From Parathalassolituus penaei (GTDB taxonomy: Bacteria; Pseudomonadota; Gammaproteobacteria; Pseudomonadales; Oceanobacteraceae), in NCBI RefSeq assembly GCF_026626885.1, contig NZ_JAPNOA010000003.1, forward strand, positions 92,631-156,630: a stretch of 64,000 bases of DNA, read 5' to 3'. The notes under the pieces are model-generated. The model made no database searches, was not told where the DNA came from, and saw only the letters and a list, made by a program, of their open reading frames with translations. Positions 21,072 through 30,865 of the stretch are shown here, one piece after another. Each line of letters begins with the position of its first letter. Within the stretch, counting starts at the first letter, position 1. The position numbers were made by a program, and so were the translations under genes.

Positions 21072-22382
21072 TTGGATTTCCAGCATTACCAACAGATACT
21101 TGCCAACATCACCAACCGGGCTAGCGATTTACTGCTGCAGCCAGAAAGTTATATCCAGCTGATGGTGGTTCTGACGATTTATGGCCTCTCCTATTTTGCG
21201 ACCAGCAAGGTCCGCCGCCTGGTGCCGGTACTGACTCCTGTCAGCGCCGACAGCAGCCCTCACCCGTTACGCAAACTCACCGCCACTCTGGGCAACCTGC
21301 TCTTTCCGCTACTCACCATTCTGATCCTGAGTTTTGCCGTAGAAGCCAGCGCCAAATTGCTCAAACAATCCTGGATGGTGAACATTGCCCTCGTGGTTGC
21401 GATGTTATTGGCCTACCACGAACTGATTCGTGATCACGTTAAAAACGAGTTTATCGCCTTTATTTTCCGCTGGGTCGGCATGCCGTTGTTATTCCTGCAT
21501 CTGGTGGATTTGCTCGAACCCATTATTGCCATACTGGAGTCGATGAAGGTTACCATCGGCAATATTGAGGTATCGGCCTATGGCGTTATCCGGGTATTGC
21601 TGTTTGGCTCCCTGCTGTTCTGGCTCGGCCGGGTATCGAATAATACTGGCCAGGAAATTATCCGTCGTCAGGACAAGCTCGACTTCAGAACCCGCGAGGT
21701 AGCCGCCAAACTGTTCGAGGTGTCGATCTTTGTTGTGATCGGCCTGTTACTGCTGCAAATCATGGGCATCAACCTCACGGCACTGGCAGTATTTGGCGGT
21801 GCGCTTGGTGTAGGCCTCGGTTTTGGCCTGCAGGCAATCGCCTCCAATTTTATTTCCGGCATGATTATTCTGCTGGACCGTTCTATCTCCGTGGATGACT
21901 TCATCGAACTGGAAGACGGCCGCAAAGGTTTTGTACGCGAATTAACCCTGCGCTCAACCGCACTGGAAACCTTTGACGGAAAAATCATCATGGTCCCGAA
22001 CGAAAAGTTCGTTACCGAAAGCTTCACCAACTGGACCCACCGCGATCAGAAACAGCGTTACCGGGTCGATTTCTCGGTAGCCTACGATTCCGATATTCGT
22101 CAGCTGGTCGAAATCATCAAGACCACCGTTGCCTCGCACCCACAGGTGATCAGTGGCGAAGGTGTACCGATCGAAGAACAACCCGACTGCGAAATCGACA
22201 GCTTCGGTGACTCCGGCGTCAATATGTTCGTGGAGTTCTGGATGATTGGTATCGATGACGGCAAAAACCGCGTAGGCGGAGACTTGCTGTTGATGATCTT
22301 TGAAGCCATGCGCGATAACGGCTTTGTTATTCCGTTCCCACAGCGTGAGGTACGGGTTATTAACGAGAGTTTCGGCAAATAA
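21072..22382 (+). CDS. MscS-family mechanosensitive channel
   Basis: 436 residues starting at TTG, with AAGGAG 6 bases upstream. Five to six transmembrane segments lie between about 22 and 255. The pore-lining helix is the glycine/alanine-rich LAVFGGALGVGLGFGLQAIASNFISG, followed by the beta domain with ISVDDFIELEDGRKGFVRELTLRSTALETFDG. The C-terminal cytosolic cage extends to residue 436. It releases solutes on hypo-osmotic shock across the inner membrane. It lies between the ErbR-like gene and a dispersed repeat, with no functional tie to alcohol oxidation that I can see. Confidence 0.93.
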   Translation: MDFQHYQQILANITNRASDLLLQPESYIQLMVVLTIYGLSYFATSKVRRLVPVLTPVSADSSPHPLRKLTATLGNLLFPLLTILILSFAVEASAKLLKQSWMVNIALVVAMLLAYHELIRDHVKNEFIAFIFRWVGMPLLFLHLVDLLEPIIAILESMKVTIGNIEVSAYGVIRVLLFGSLLFWLGRVSNNTGQEIIRRQDKLDFRTREVAAKLFEVSIFVVIGLLLLQIMGINLTALAVFGGALGVGLGFGLQAIASNFISGMIILLDRSISVDDFIELEDGRKGFVRELTLRSTALETFDGKIIMVPNEKFVTESFTNWTHRDQKQRYRVDFSVAYDSDIRQLVEIIKTTVASHPQVISGEGVPIEEQPDCEIDSFGDSGVNMFVEFWMIGIDDGKNRVGGDLLLMIFEAMRDNGFVIPFPQREVRVINESFGK

Positions 22383-22431
22383 CCGGACAGGCCTATTTCT
22401 TTCCGCAAACCTCAAACAGTACCGATCGAAT

Positions 22432-22920
22432 CAGCAAGGCTGATCAGTCAAGCGTCAAACGACGCTATTACACGTTACCCAGACATCCAACGGCTGCACA
22501 ATTTACACAGTTTGTTAATTGGCACAGCCGTATGCCCTCTTGGGGGACCTTGTCCCCCGGCCGGGCGGGCCTCCCCCTGCTTTTGCCCGACTGGGCTCGT
22601 GTCCCCGATATTCCCCGACAACGGCTTTTCGACCCCAGCCCGATGGCACATCCCTGTGCCAACGGGCCTGGCGGGGCATCCATGCCCCGGCCGGGTCGGC
22701 CGTTGCGGTGAATCCCGGCTCGCCCAGATGGGCATAGTGCAGCCAGCTGCGCTGGGCAACTTCGGCAATCAATGATGAGGCTATCGTAGAGAGAAGAGAT
22801 CGAACGCAGAGTTTTATGCCCAACATACTCACGGGCACAAAGGATACAAGACTGGTCCTGCTGCCGATCAGCTTTGGAAAATCATTAACTGATCGGCATC
22901 ACGATTGAACCGGGGCTTTT
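22432..22920. repeat. Dispersed structured repeat, copy 1 (interrupted)
   Basis: This is an inverted-orientation relative of the repeat at 43427-43851. The core (about 22490-22780) is GC-rich and full of hairpins, for example GGGGGAC/GTCCCCC and GGGGCAT/ATGCCCC. Both ends keep a version of the terminal sequence: the right end GAACCGGGGCTTTT (22907-22920) with CTGATCGGCAT inside it, the left end a decayed GCTGATCAG. About 100 bases between 22785 and 22885 are absent from copy 2. Reading frames in the two copies do not stay in register, so I treat it as non-coding. It lies between the convergent ends of mscS and the NahK-like gene. Confidence 0.8.
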
Positions 22921-22958
22921 GGGTTTATGGTCTGCCACTGTCGGCGCACTGGCAAACC

Positions 22959-25550
22959 TCAGACCACCACACCATGTTCGATCATATGGTGAATCATGGC
23001 TTTCAGTTTGGCTGGCCGCACCGGTTTGTTCATGATGCGATACCCCAGCTCACGCACTTCCTGCTTGAGTGTAGTGGTGTAGTTGGCGGTAATCATCAAT
23101 ACAGGCGCTTCCACTGCCAGCTCGGAACGCATCAGCGCTACCGCATCCAGACCGGTGGCACCGTTATCCAGGTGATAATCGGCAATTACCAGATCAACAC
23201 CCTCTTCCAGCTGCTCACGGATCAGCAGGGTTTCTTCCCAGCTACGTACCGTCAATACCTCGAATCCCCACCCGCTGAGCAGGATATCCATAGCCTTGCA
23301 GATGGAGGCTTCGTTATCCAGCACCAGAGCGCGACGTCCACGGAACTGCTGGTTCCCCAGCATGGCAAGGCCCGGAGCCGTTGCACGACGTGCGTGATGA
23401 CGGCGACCGTATGGCACCAGCACCGAGAAACACGAGCCCTTGCCCAGCACCGAGCGCACCCGGATCGGGTGTTTGAGAATGCCCGACATCTTGTCGACAA
23501 TTGCCAGCCCCAGGCCGAGGCCTTTATCCCGTGCCGTATCGGCCTGACTGCCACGATTGAACTCGAGGAAAATTTCCTCCAGTTTGTCTTCGGCAATCCC
23601 CACACCGGTATCCAGCACCTGGATTTCCAGACCATCCTTGCGCCGACGGCATCCCAGCATCACCTTGCCGTTACGGGTATAACGCACGGCGTTGGTGAGG
23701 AAGTTGCGCATGATCCGCGCCAGCAGCTGCGAGTCGGTATGAATCACGGCACTGGTCGGAACGAAATCAAACGACAGACTGGCATCCGCTGCCAGCGTCC
23801 GATATTCATTGGCGAGGTTGTTCAGCAGGTCACCGGCGTTAAACGACATCAGGTCGGGTTTCACCACACCGGCGTCCAGCTTGGAGATATCCACCAAGGC
23901 GGCCAGCAGGGTTTCCACGTCTTCCAGCGAGTAATTCAGCGAGTCCACCAACTGCCGGGTACGATCATCCAGCGGGTGCTCCATCAGGGAAGCGCAGAAC
24001 AGGCGTGCGGCGTTCATCGGCTGCAGCAAATCGTGACTGGCTGCGGCAAGGAATTTGGTTTTACTGTGGTTGGCTTTTTCAGCGTCCTGCTTGGCTTCGC
24101 GCAACCGCGACTCCATCTGCCGACGTTCTTCGATTTCCTGGCGCAGCTGGCCGTTCAGTTCGGTCAGTTCCGAAGTACGATCCTGCACCCGTTGCTCCAG
24201 ATGCTGATAGGCCTGCGCCAGCGCTTCTGAGGTCAGACGAATTTCCGTGATGTCCTGCACCAGCACGTAGAAACCGAGGATTTCACCCTCTTCGTCCATT
24301 TCCGGCACGTAGGTTTTCACCACATGGCGCACCACACCATCACGGGATGGATCACTGATTTCGAAATTGACCGTCTGCCCCTGCAGGGCACGATTGATAT
24401 AAGGCTGTAACCGCACCAGCTGCATGGCTGGAATAATCTGGTACAGCTTGCGACCCACAATCACTTCGCGTTCAAAGCCATACCAGCGCTCGTAGGCGCG
24501 GTTGGCGAATACCAGGGTCAAATCTTTATCGACGTAAGCAATCAGCGCCGGCACAGCATCGGTAATCACGCGGATGCGCTGTTCACTTTCGGCCAGCGCC
24601 TTGACGGCACGGCTGCGTTCGGTGATGTCGGTGTAGGTATTAACAAACTCACCACCCGCCATCGGATGGGTACGAATTTCCATCACGCGCCCGTCCGACA
24701 ATACCTGCTCCATTTGCAGGCAGGCATGGCCATCGGCATCACGGGAGGTTGGATTCAGATCGGATACTTCGGTGTGGCGCATCAGTCGCGAGAAGGTCAT
24801 ACCACTCTCGAGCAACTTGTGGCCAAGACCGGTGAGTTCAGCAAACCGTACGTTCCAGGTTTCAACCAGCTTGTTCTGGTTCACCAGCACCACCCCCTGG
24901 GACAGGTTATCCAGGGTGTTCTGCAGGGTACGGGATTTGGTTGCCAGCGCGCGCTCGCGCAGAGCACGCTCGTTTTCGATCAGTGCGCTGATGTCCTTGT
25001 ACAGAACCACCAGTCCACCGTCACGGGTCGCACGCTCGCTAACATGCACCCAGGCACCGTCGCGCATGTGGAATACCTTGCCATCACCCGGCAAGGCACC
25101 GCGTGCGGTGGTCGTGGCATCACCGTAATAACGGTCGATCAGGCGATAACGCTGGGAAAGCTTGTGAATTTCCTGCTGATGCATGCCCGGATGGATTTCA
25201 ATCCCCGAGGCCTGCCAGAACTGGTTAAAACGGGAGTTAGCCAGCACCAGACGACGTTGCGAGTCGTACAGCACAAAGGCATCAGAAATACTTTCGATGG
25301 CCTGGCGTAACAGGTCATGGGCGTTATGAGCTTCCGCACTGGCACGAATCAGCTCCTGATTCGTACTCTTCAGGCTATGCATGGCCTGATTCAGGGCTTC
25401 CGTACGCTCACGCACCTGTTCGGCCAGATATACCGAATGTTTGAAGTTGTCGTAAGCGCCGTCGGAGTTCTCTGGTCCGGCCTCTACCCGTTGCATCAAT
25501 GCCTGGTTTATTTTCTCCAGACGCTCGTTGCGTCGGGTGAGTTCTTCCAC
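22959..25550 (-). CDS. PAS-domain hybrid histidine kinase (NahK/ErcS'-like)
   Basis: 863 residues, no membrane segment. An N-terminal coiled coil (1-85) is followed by three PAS domains (about 85-200, 205-315, 320-440), a second coiled coil, and HisKA with FLAAASHDLLQPMNAARLF (His about 505). The HATPase carries DTGVGI and KGLGLGLAIV, and a C-terminal receiver has DLVIADYHLDNG (Asp about 790). In P. aeruginosa the homologous kinase NahK (ErcS', PA1976) is co-transcribed with the NO sensor NosP and lies beside erbR and the exa genes. The same pairing is seen here, 28 bases after a FIST gene. It is probably a cytosolic sensor feeding phosphate to ErbR-like or HptB-type partners; partner choice is inference. 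Confidence 0.9.
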   Translation of the reverse strand: MEELTRRNERLEKINQALMQRVEAGPENSDGAYDNFKHSVYLAEQVRERTEALNQAMHSLKSTNQELIRASAEAHNAHDLLRQAIESISDAFVLYDSQRRLVLANSRFNQFWQASGIEIHPGMHQQEIHKLSQRYRLIDRYYGDATTTARGALPGDGKVFHMRDGAWVHVSERATRDGGLVVLYKDISALIENERALRERALATKSRTLQNTLDNLSQGVVLVNQNKLVETWNVRFAELTGLGHKLLESGMTFSRLMRHTEVSDLNPTSRDADGHACLQMEQVLSDGRVMEIRTHPMAGGEFVNTYTDITERSRAVKALAESEQRIRVITDAVPALIAYVDKDLTLVFANRAYERWYGFEREVIVGRKLYQIIPAMQLVRLQPYINRALQGQTVNFEISDPSRDGVVRHVVKTYVPEMDEEGEILGFYVLVQDITEIRLTSEALAQAYQHLEQRVQDRTSELTELNGQLRQEIEERRQMESRLREAKQDAEKANHSKTKFLAAASHDLLQPMNAARLFCASLMEHPLDDRTRQLVDSLNYSLEDVETLLAALVDISKLDAGVVKPDLMSFNAGDLLNNLANEYRTLAADASLSFDFVPTSAVIHTDSQLLARIMRNFLTNAVRYTRNGKVMLGCRRRKDGLEIQVLDTGVGIAEDKLEEIFLEFNRGSQADTARDKGLGLGLAIVDKMSGILKHPIRVRSVLGKGSCFSVLVPYGRRHHARRATAPGLAMLGNQQFRGRRALVLDNEASICKAMDILLSGWGFEVLTVRSWEETLLIREQLEEGVDLVIADYHLDNGATGLDAVALMRSELAVEAPVLMITANYTTTLKQEVRELGYRIMNKPVRPAKLKAMIHHMIEHGVVV

Positions 25551-25578
25551 CTCACGGCGGAGTCGCTCGATCTCACTG

Positions 25579-26778
25579 CTAATAACCCACCCCGCCCAAT
25601 GCCACGCCCGTAAATGTCTGGTTCAGATGCATACCGTTAAACTGCTCGCCATAGGTATTAAAGCCAATGACATGATGACGCGCCAGCAACTGCGAGGCCT
25701 GATCTTTCAGATCCAGATGCTCCAGTTCCAACCGTCTGAAAATACAATCGTAGCCAATAATCAGCTGTGGCGTACCAATTCGCTGACTGATGTCGGCCAG
25801 AAGTTTCTCTACTCCATCCAGAATAGCCTCTGGACGGGAACGTGTCAGAACAATGCCGGTATCCACTGCACAGTAAAACGACAGACTGAGATCCGGATTC
25901 ACTTTCTGGATCGCACGCGGGTAATAACGATTGCCGATTTTCACCGACAACGGATTCAGGGCAAACACCTGGGGATTAAGGTCCTCAACCCGCAGGTTAA
26001 GAGCACGGGCATATTCAACCGCAGCTGGTTCAGCGTTGATCTCCAGCACGCGACGGTCGTCACTGTCGGCTTCGGTGACAACCAGTTTTTCTTCGGTTGG
26101 TTGCAGGTGATGAATACTGAATGCTTCAAAATCGAATGCGGTATTCACCAGCAACAGAATGGCAGCATCAGTATGGAAACGGCCATTGTGGAAAACGTGG
26201 GTTTTGTTATGGCACATGTTGTCGGCCGCAGAACCGCCCAGCAGCGGAATGCTGCCCAGATGCGCGTTAAGCAGGCGCAGGAAACGTTCTTCCTGAATCG
26301 ACAGGCCATCCAGCATGGTCAGGGCAAAGGTATTTCCCTTGATAGGTGCCACCTGACGGGAACGACAACCATCCAGCATGTCCTGCACCAGAATCTGGGC
26401 ATCGGAAAAACTGAAGCTGGATAAATTGGTTACCAGTGCTGATTGCACGGCGAACGAGGAACGCGGGAAGCCAATGGCGGTAATGGTGCCGTGGCGATAA
26501 CCCAGTGGGGTAATTTCCCCTGCGGTGGTACAACCCACCACTTCAATATCCGCAAAACGTTTGCCAATAGCAGCCGCCAACGAACTGAAGTCGTAGTCGT
26601 TGGAGCAGAAGAATACCACCTGGCACAGAGGTGCCACCGCCAGTGCCGAGTACAGCTCATCAGCGGCTGTTTCCGGATCACGGGACGTGGTAAATGCGGT
26701 TTGAACCGCATGTAAGGTTGTAGGCTGCAGAGCTAGCACAATAATCCCCCCGTCTGTTCGTTCGCAGGGTATCGCCAT
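25579..26778 (-). CDS. FIST-domain protein (NosP-like)
   Basis: About 399 residues from the ATG at 26778. A GTG at 26739 with a G-rich stretch 6 bases upstream is a good alternative start, and the track-like longest frame would begin at a TTG. FIST_N is recognisable by VVGCTTAGEITPLGYRHGTITAIGF, and FIST_C by PEAILDGVEKLLADIS and LIIGYDCIFRRLELE near the end. NosP proteins bind haem and NO and inhibit the paired NahK kinase. I cannot confirm the haem ligand from sequence alone. The gene directly precedes the NahK-like kinase, so a sensor-kinase pair is well supported by context. Confidence 0.85.
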   Translation of the reverse strand: MAIPCERTDGGIIVLALQPTTLHAVQTAFTTSRDPETAADELYSALAVAPLCQVVFFCSNDYDFSSLAAAIGKRFADIEVVGCTTAGEITPLGYRHGTITAIGFPRSSFAVQSALVTNLSSFSFSDAQILVQDMLDGCRSRQVAPIKGNTFALTMLDGLSIQEERFLRLLNAHLGSIPLLGGSAADNMCHNKTHVFHNGRFHTDAAILLLVNTAFDFEAFSIHHLQPTEEKLVVTEADSDDRRVLEINAEPAAVEYARALNLRVEDLNPQVFALNPLSVKIGNRYYPRAIQKVNPDLSLSFYCAVDTGIVLTRSRPEAILDGVEKLLADISQRIGTPQLIIGYDCIFRRLELEHLDLKDQASQLLARHHVIGFNTYGEQFNGMHLNQTFTGVALGGVGY

Positions 26779-27004
26779 ACGATACAAACGGATTCAGGTT
26801 TACAAAACAGACTATCAGTGTAACGACTCCCCGGGTGCCAAGACATCCTACTTCGGCACCGGTCGTCATTGCCCGATATATGTAAGGGCTTTCCCCTCAG
26901 TCATATATACGAACAAAAGAATGACAAGTACCGCAAAGTCGACAATCACTGAACATCTATTCTGAAACCATCCCCCTGGTGAACGCCCCCGCCATACGCG
27001 GGAC

Positions 27005-27034
27005 AAAAAAAAGGACGGCAAGCCGTCCTTTTTT
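27005..27034 (-). terminator. Terminator of the porin gene
   Basis: AAGGACGGC pairs with GCCGTCCTT around a 2-base loop, with A-runs on one side and T-runs on the other, 44 bases beyond the porin stop. Confidence 0.92.
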
Positions 27035-27077
27035 GATTCTGATGACCGTTATCGGTCTTTTTACCTGATATTCAGGA

Positions 27078-28196
27078 TCAGAAGGTTACAACAGCGCCCA
27101 GCGCGATGGTCTTGATGCTGTTATCACCGCTTTCTGCCTTGTCAAACTCACCTACCAAGGTCAGGTTGCTGTTAACAGAGTGAAAAATAGCGGCGGTCTT
27201 GTTTTCCAGATCCAGCTCGCTGCCACCGTCGGTAGTACCACCGTCGTTCTTACCCGAAGACAGAACGAAACGCTCAGCACCCATGGTGTAAGACAGCTGA
27301 ATCAGTTTGCCGTCAACTTCGGCACCATCAACAGTCAGGAGGTGGCCCAGACCAGCAGCACCCACGCCTTTGGCCTTGAAGCCGGATGCAGTCAGAGACA
27401 GACCAGCGGCTTTCAGGTTCAGACCGTAAGAAACGCCGGAAGAAGACAGCTCATCACCGGCCAGCTTGGATTTCTGGGACATCGCACCCAGCCAGCCCTT
27501 ACCGCTGAAACCGTCGTTGGTGAAGGCGTAAGAAGCTTCGGCTTCGATACGTGGAGAGGACTCTTCAGAAGCAGCACTACGCTTGGCAGGGTCCATCAGA
27601 CCCACGGCTACATTCAGACCACCCATATCAGGAGTACGGTAGGTAATCTGGGAGTTCGGGAACGGATACAGATAACCGGTACCAATGTTACCAAAGGATA
27701 CGTTGCCGCCATCATCACCAGTGGTCATGGTCTGACCGAAGCCCAGCAGGATTTCGTCGCCGAGGATGTTGGAACGGTTGAACAACGCAAAATCCTTACC
27801 CACCAGTACCTGACCGAAGTCACCGTCTACAGTGGCGTAGAACTGGCGAACATCAATAAGGGAGCCAGTACCAGCATCAGCAGCTGATGCATCACGCTGA
27901 GGATCAGTATCGTTGATGGAGACCCAGAAAGAAGAACGGCCACCCAGCTTCAGGCCATCAACCTGCTTGCCGAAGTTAAAACCGATTACGTTCGGCAGGA
28001 AACCCATCTTGATACGGGCCTGGTCTTGCTCAGAGGCGCCTTCAGACTGGCTGTTTACATAAAAAGTGTTGAACAGGCCGTCTACAGAGAAAGTGGTATC
28101 GTTCTGGTCGTACAGAGTGATGGCAGCCATGGCTTGAGTGCTAACGCCCATTGCAACTACCAGTGGCAACAGTTTGGTCATTTTATTATTTTTCAT
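27078..28196 (-). CDS. Gram-negative general porin (Porin_4-like)
   Basis: 372 residues with signal peptide (MKNNKMTKLLPLVVAMGVSTQAMA). Alternating beta-strand pattern, Gly/Asp/Asn-rich turns and a terminal Phe (GAVVTF) fit an outer-membrane barrel of the trimeric porin type; typical pieces are DVRQFYATVDGDFGQVLVGKD and ITYRTPDMGGLNVAVGLMDP. It should admit small hydrophilic solutes. It stands alone between nosP-like and the NosR-like operon, with its own terminator. Porins near alcohol-oxidation loci can be substrate-induced, but I see no shared motif upstream. Confidence 0.88.
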   Translation of the reverse strand: MKNNKMTKLLPLVVAMGVSTQAMAAITLYDQNDTTFSVDGLFNTFYVNSQSEGASEQDQARIKMGFLPNVIGFNFGKQVDGLKLGGRSSFWVSINDTDPQRDASAADAGTGSLIDVRQFYATVDGDFGQVLVGKDFALFNRSNILGDEILLGFGQTMTTGDDGGNVSFGNIGTGYLYPFPNSQITYRTPDMGGLNVAVGLMDPAKRSAASEESSPRIEAEASYAFTNDGFSGKGWLGAMSQKSKLAGDELSSSGVSYGLNLKAAGLSLTASGFKAKGVGAAGLGHLLTVDGAEVDGKLIQLSYTMGAERFVLSSGKNDGGTTDGGSELDLENKTAAIFHSVNSNLTLVGEFDKAESGDNSIKTIALGAVVTF

Positions 28197-28665
28197 TGGA
28201 ATAACCCTGATATTGAATTGTGAGTCGTTGCGGTCTTCGGAGGCCCACGGAACCTGATGTGCTTGTCAGGTTTAAACGGGGGTGGGTGCCCTGGTAATGC
28301 CAACCGGCACTCCACCCCTAAGGAACACTCTGAAGCAGCGCAGGAGCATGTCCTGAACGACATTTTCACTATCAGCTGTCAGCCAACGCCAAGCCATCAT
28401 CCCTATTACAGAAGTTCCCATCTCTTTGGTTGCACACCCAGAGTTGCATATCGACATATACCAAAGTTGACATACAAGAATTTCAAAATGGACTAAATAG
28501 CCCTATTTGATGCTTTTACAGCCAATTCTGGCATTCGGAATGACCAAATCAGGCCAAAAATACCGCCTTTGGTACTGTCTGATTGCCCCCCAAGGAGCAT
28601 TGAGACATCCAGCTCGCACAGGGAGTATGGCGGTAATAACTATAAAAATTCCCAGGAGGCCCCCA
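28197..28665. other. Divergent intergenic region, porin / NosR-like operon
   Basis: About 470 bases without a supported gene. It contains a small perfect hairpin AACCTGA/TCAGGTT (about 28251-28272) in the porin leader and a TTGACA near 28473 without a good -10. The start of the rightward gene is placed at 28666 because CCAGGAGG lies just upstream and a signal peptide follows. Confidence 0.5.
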
Positions 28666-30816
28666 ATGGGCAAGCCGGCAAACCTGTTGCTGCTCCTGTT
28701 GGCATTCTGGTGTTGTGTGGCAACCACACAGGCAGAGGTCGGCAGCGTCCAGCAGGCATGGATTCAGGAACTGTTCCCGAAAGCCACCCGCATCGAAGAC
28801 AAACAGACCGACTTCCCGGTTTACCCTGTTTATCAGCTGAATCAATTGCTGGGTTACGCCTATGAGTCGCGTGACATCAGTGACCTGCCCGGCTTTTCCG
28901 GCAAACCGATCAACCTGATGATTGGTATCGACCTTGAAGGCCGCTTTACCGGCGTGCGGGTCATGGATCACCACGAACCTGTGTTCCTGCATGGCCTTGG
29001 CCCTGAGCCCATGATCAACTTTATTAACCAGTACAACGGCCGCTCCCTGACCGAACACATCGTCATCGACAGCAGTAGGACTGGCGAACCTTCTACCAAC
29101 GGTGTGGTGTACGTCGACGGTGTTTCCAAGGCCACCGTATCCGTCATCATTATGAATGACACCATTTTGTCTTCCGCCCTGCAGGTTGCCCGCCACAAAC
29201 TTGAAGGCTTTGCCCAGGCACCGGCGGCACGCGCCATTGAAGATCTGTACGAGCCACTCGACTGGCAACAACTGCTCGACAAGGGCTACGTTGGCCACGT
29301 GCGCATCAGCCAGCAGGATGCCGTCCGCGTGCTGGGTACCAGCCTCGACAGTTACCCAGACTTGCCAGAAGCCGAAGGGGACGAAGCCTTCAGTGAAATC
29401 TGGTACGCCTATATCAATGCACCGTCGATTGGTCGCAACCTGCTGGGTGATAGCGACTTCGAACGCCTGATGAACAGCATCAAACCGGGTGAACAGGTCA
29501 TGGCCATCATGTCGGGCGGGATATTTCCCCACGTGCCGGATGACTTCCGCCCAGGTACAGTGCCAGGACGACTGTCGCTTGAGCAAGGTGGGCTGATTGT
29601 TGAACTGCGCGATATGGATCTGCTAAACGGCAACTACCACCTGCAAGCGCAGGGGATTCCGGAGTTCCAGCACGCCAACATGTTCCGGGTTGGTGGTCAG
29701 GCCGGTTTTAACCCCGGTGCCGAAGCCAATCTCAAGATCAGTGCTGAATTACCGCGTAACCACCTGATTACCGATAACGCAACCTTTGAAGTCCCGCTCA
29801 CTTTCCCAGCCAACCTGTTTGAGGTGGTTGAAGCAGAATCACCACTGGCCGCCCAACAGAACCGTGAACCGATCTGGGTTGGACTCTGGAAGAGCCGCTG
29901 GCATTCAATTGTGATCATCAGTCTGGCGCTGGTGGTACTGACCGTGTTCTTCGCCCGCCAGAAACACTACACCCAATATCCGAAGCTGGTGCATCGTTTC
30001 CGCTGGGGCTTTTTGTGGTTCACCCTGGTGTATCTGGGCTTTTATGCGCAGGGCCAACTGTCGGTGGTGAACATCTACACCCTGTTCCTGCAGATTCACG
30101 ACGGCTTTGATATTGGCGTGTTCCTGCTCGACCCGGTGATTTTTATTCTCTGGATCTACACCTTTATCAGTCTCTTTATATGGGGGCGCGGTTTGTTCTG
30201 TGGCTGGTTATGCCCGTTTGGTGCCTTGCAGGAAATGGCCGCCTGGCTGGCAACCCGCCTCAAGATCAAACAGATCCGGGTGCCGGAACCACTGCACCGC
30301 AAGCTGATCCTGATCAAATACCCGATTTTACTGGGCCTGGTGGGCAGTGCGTTCTACAGCCTGACACTTGCTGAACAACTGGCAGAGGTAGAACCGTTTA
30401 AAACCAGTATTACCCTCTACTTCTGGCGCTATTGGCCGTTTGTGTTGTACGCGGTTGCCCTGCTGGTGGGCGGCATGTTCATTCACAAGTTTTACTGCCG
30501 TTATCTGTGCCCACTGGGGGCTGGTCTGGCAGTACTGGGGCGTCTGCGTCTGTTCAGCTGGCTGGAGCGTATCGAAAAATGCGGTTCACCATGCCAGCTG
30601 TGTAAACGCCGCTGCGGTATCAATGCTATTCGAACCGAAGGCTCCATTGATTACGATGAATGTATCCAGTGTCTGGAATGCGTGGTGATTCTGCGTGACG
30701 AACAGCAATGCGTCGATAAAATAAACAACCGTAAACAGAAACAACGGGCACAACTGCTGGCCACCGATGCAACTGCCACTGATGTCGGCTTTACCCAAAG
30801 CCCTCGCAAGGTATAA
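28666..30816 (+). CDS. NosR/NirI-like membrane protein: FMN-binding domain plus Fe-S ferredoxin part
   Basis: 716 residues. Signal peptide to about 24, then a periplasmic FMN-binding domain with the flavinylation-type motif DGVSKATVS (about 151-159, Thr as expected FMN site). A periplasmic region extends to about 400. Membrane segments begin at about 405, and two polyferredoxin motifs CGWLCPFGALQE (about 512) and CRYLCPLGAG (about 611) sit at membrane edges. C-terminal cysteines follow in CGSPCQLCKRRC and DECIQCLEC, enough for two [4Fe-4S] clusters. NosR passes electrons across the membrane to periplasmic nitrous oxide reductase. No nos genes are present, and the gene is followed 50 bases later by ercA and ercS, so here it probably serves a redox or signalling role in alcohol oxidation. 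Confidence 0.88.
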   Translation: MGKPANLLLLLLAFWCCVATTQAEVGSVQQAWIQELFPKATRIEDKQTDFPVYPVYQLNQLLGYAYESRDISDLPGFSGKPINLMIGIDLEGRFTGVRVMDHHEPVFLHGLGPEPMINFINQYNGRSLTEHIVIDSSRTGEPSTNGVVYVDGVSKATVSVIIMNDTILSSALQVARHKLEGFAQAPAARAIEDLYEPLDWQQLLDKGYVGHVRISQQDAVRVLGTSLDSYPDLPEAEGDEAFSEIWYAYINAPSIGRNLLGDSDFERLMNSIKPGEQVMAIMSGGIFPHVPDDFRPGTVPGRLSLEQGGLIVELRDMDLLNGNYHLQAQGIPEFQHANMFRVGGQAGFNPGAEANLKISAELPRNHLITDNATFEVPLTFPANLFEVVEAESPLAAQQNREPIWVGLWKSRWHSIVIISLALVVLTVFFARQKHYTQYPKLVHRFRWGFLWFTLVYLGFYAQGQLSVVNIYTLFLQIHDGFDIGVFLLDPVIFILWIYTFISLFIWGRGLFCGWLCPFGALQEMAAWLATRLKIKQIRVPEPLHRKLILIKYPILLGLVGSAFYSLTLAEQLAEVEPFKTSITLYFWRYWPFVLYAVALLVGGMFIHKFYCRYLCPLGAGLAVLGRLRLFSWLERIEKCGSPCQLCKRRCGINAIRTEGSIDYDECIQCLECVVILRDEQQCVDKINNRKQKQRAQLLATDATATDVGFTQSPRKV

Positions 30817-30865
30817 GTTGTGGCCCAGAACAAGAATCACGACCCGAAGATATGGAAGTAATCCG

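Noticed and set aside
22475..22838. Several open frames of 70-107 codons within repeat copy 1
   Set aside because: The corresponding frames in copy 2 are shifted by indels that are not multiples of three, while stem-loops are kept. High GC content explains the lack of stops.
28507..28665. Upstream extension of the NosR-like gene
   Set aside because: The start at 28666 follows AGGAGG and gives a proper signal peptide; the extension is non-homologous-looking leader.
28666..30816. Nitrous-oxide reduction locus around the NosR-like gene
   Set aside because: No nosZ, nosD, nosF, nosY or nosL is adjacent; the gene is embedded with ercA and ercS instead.
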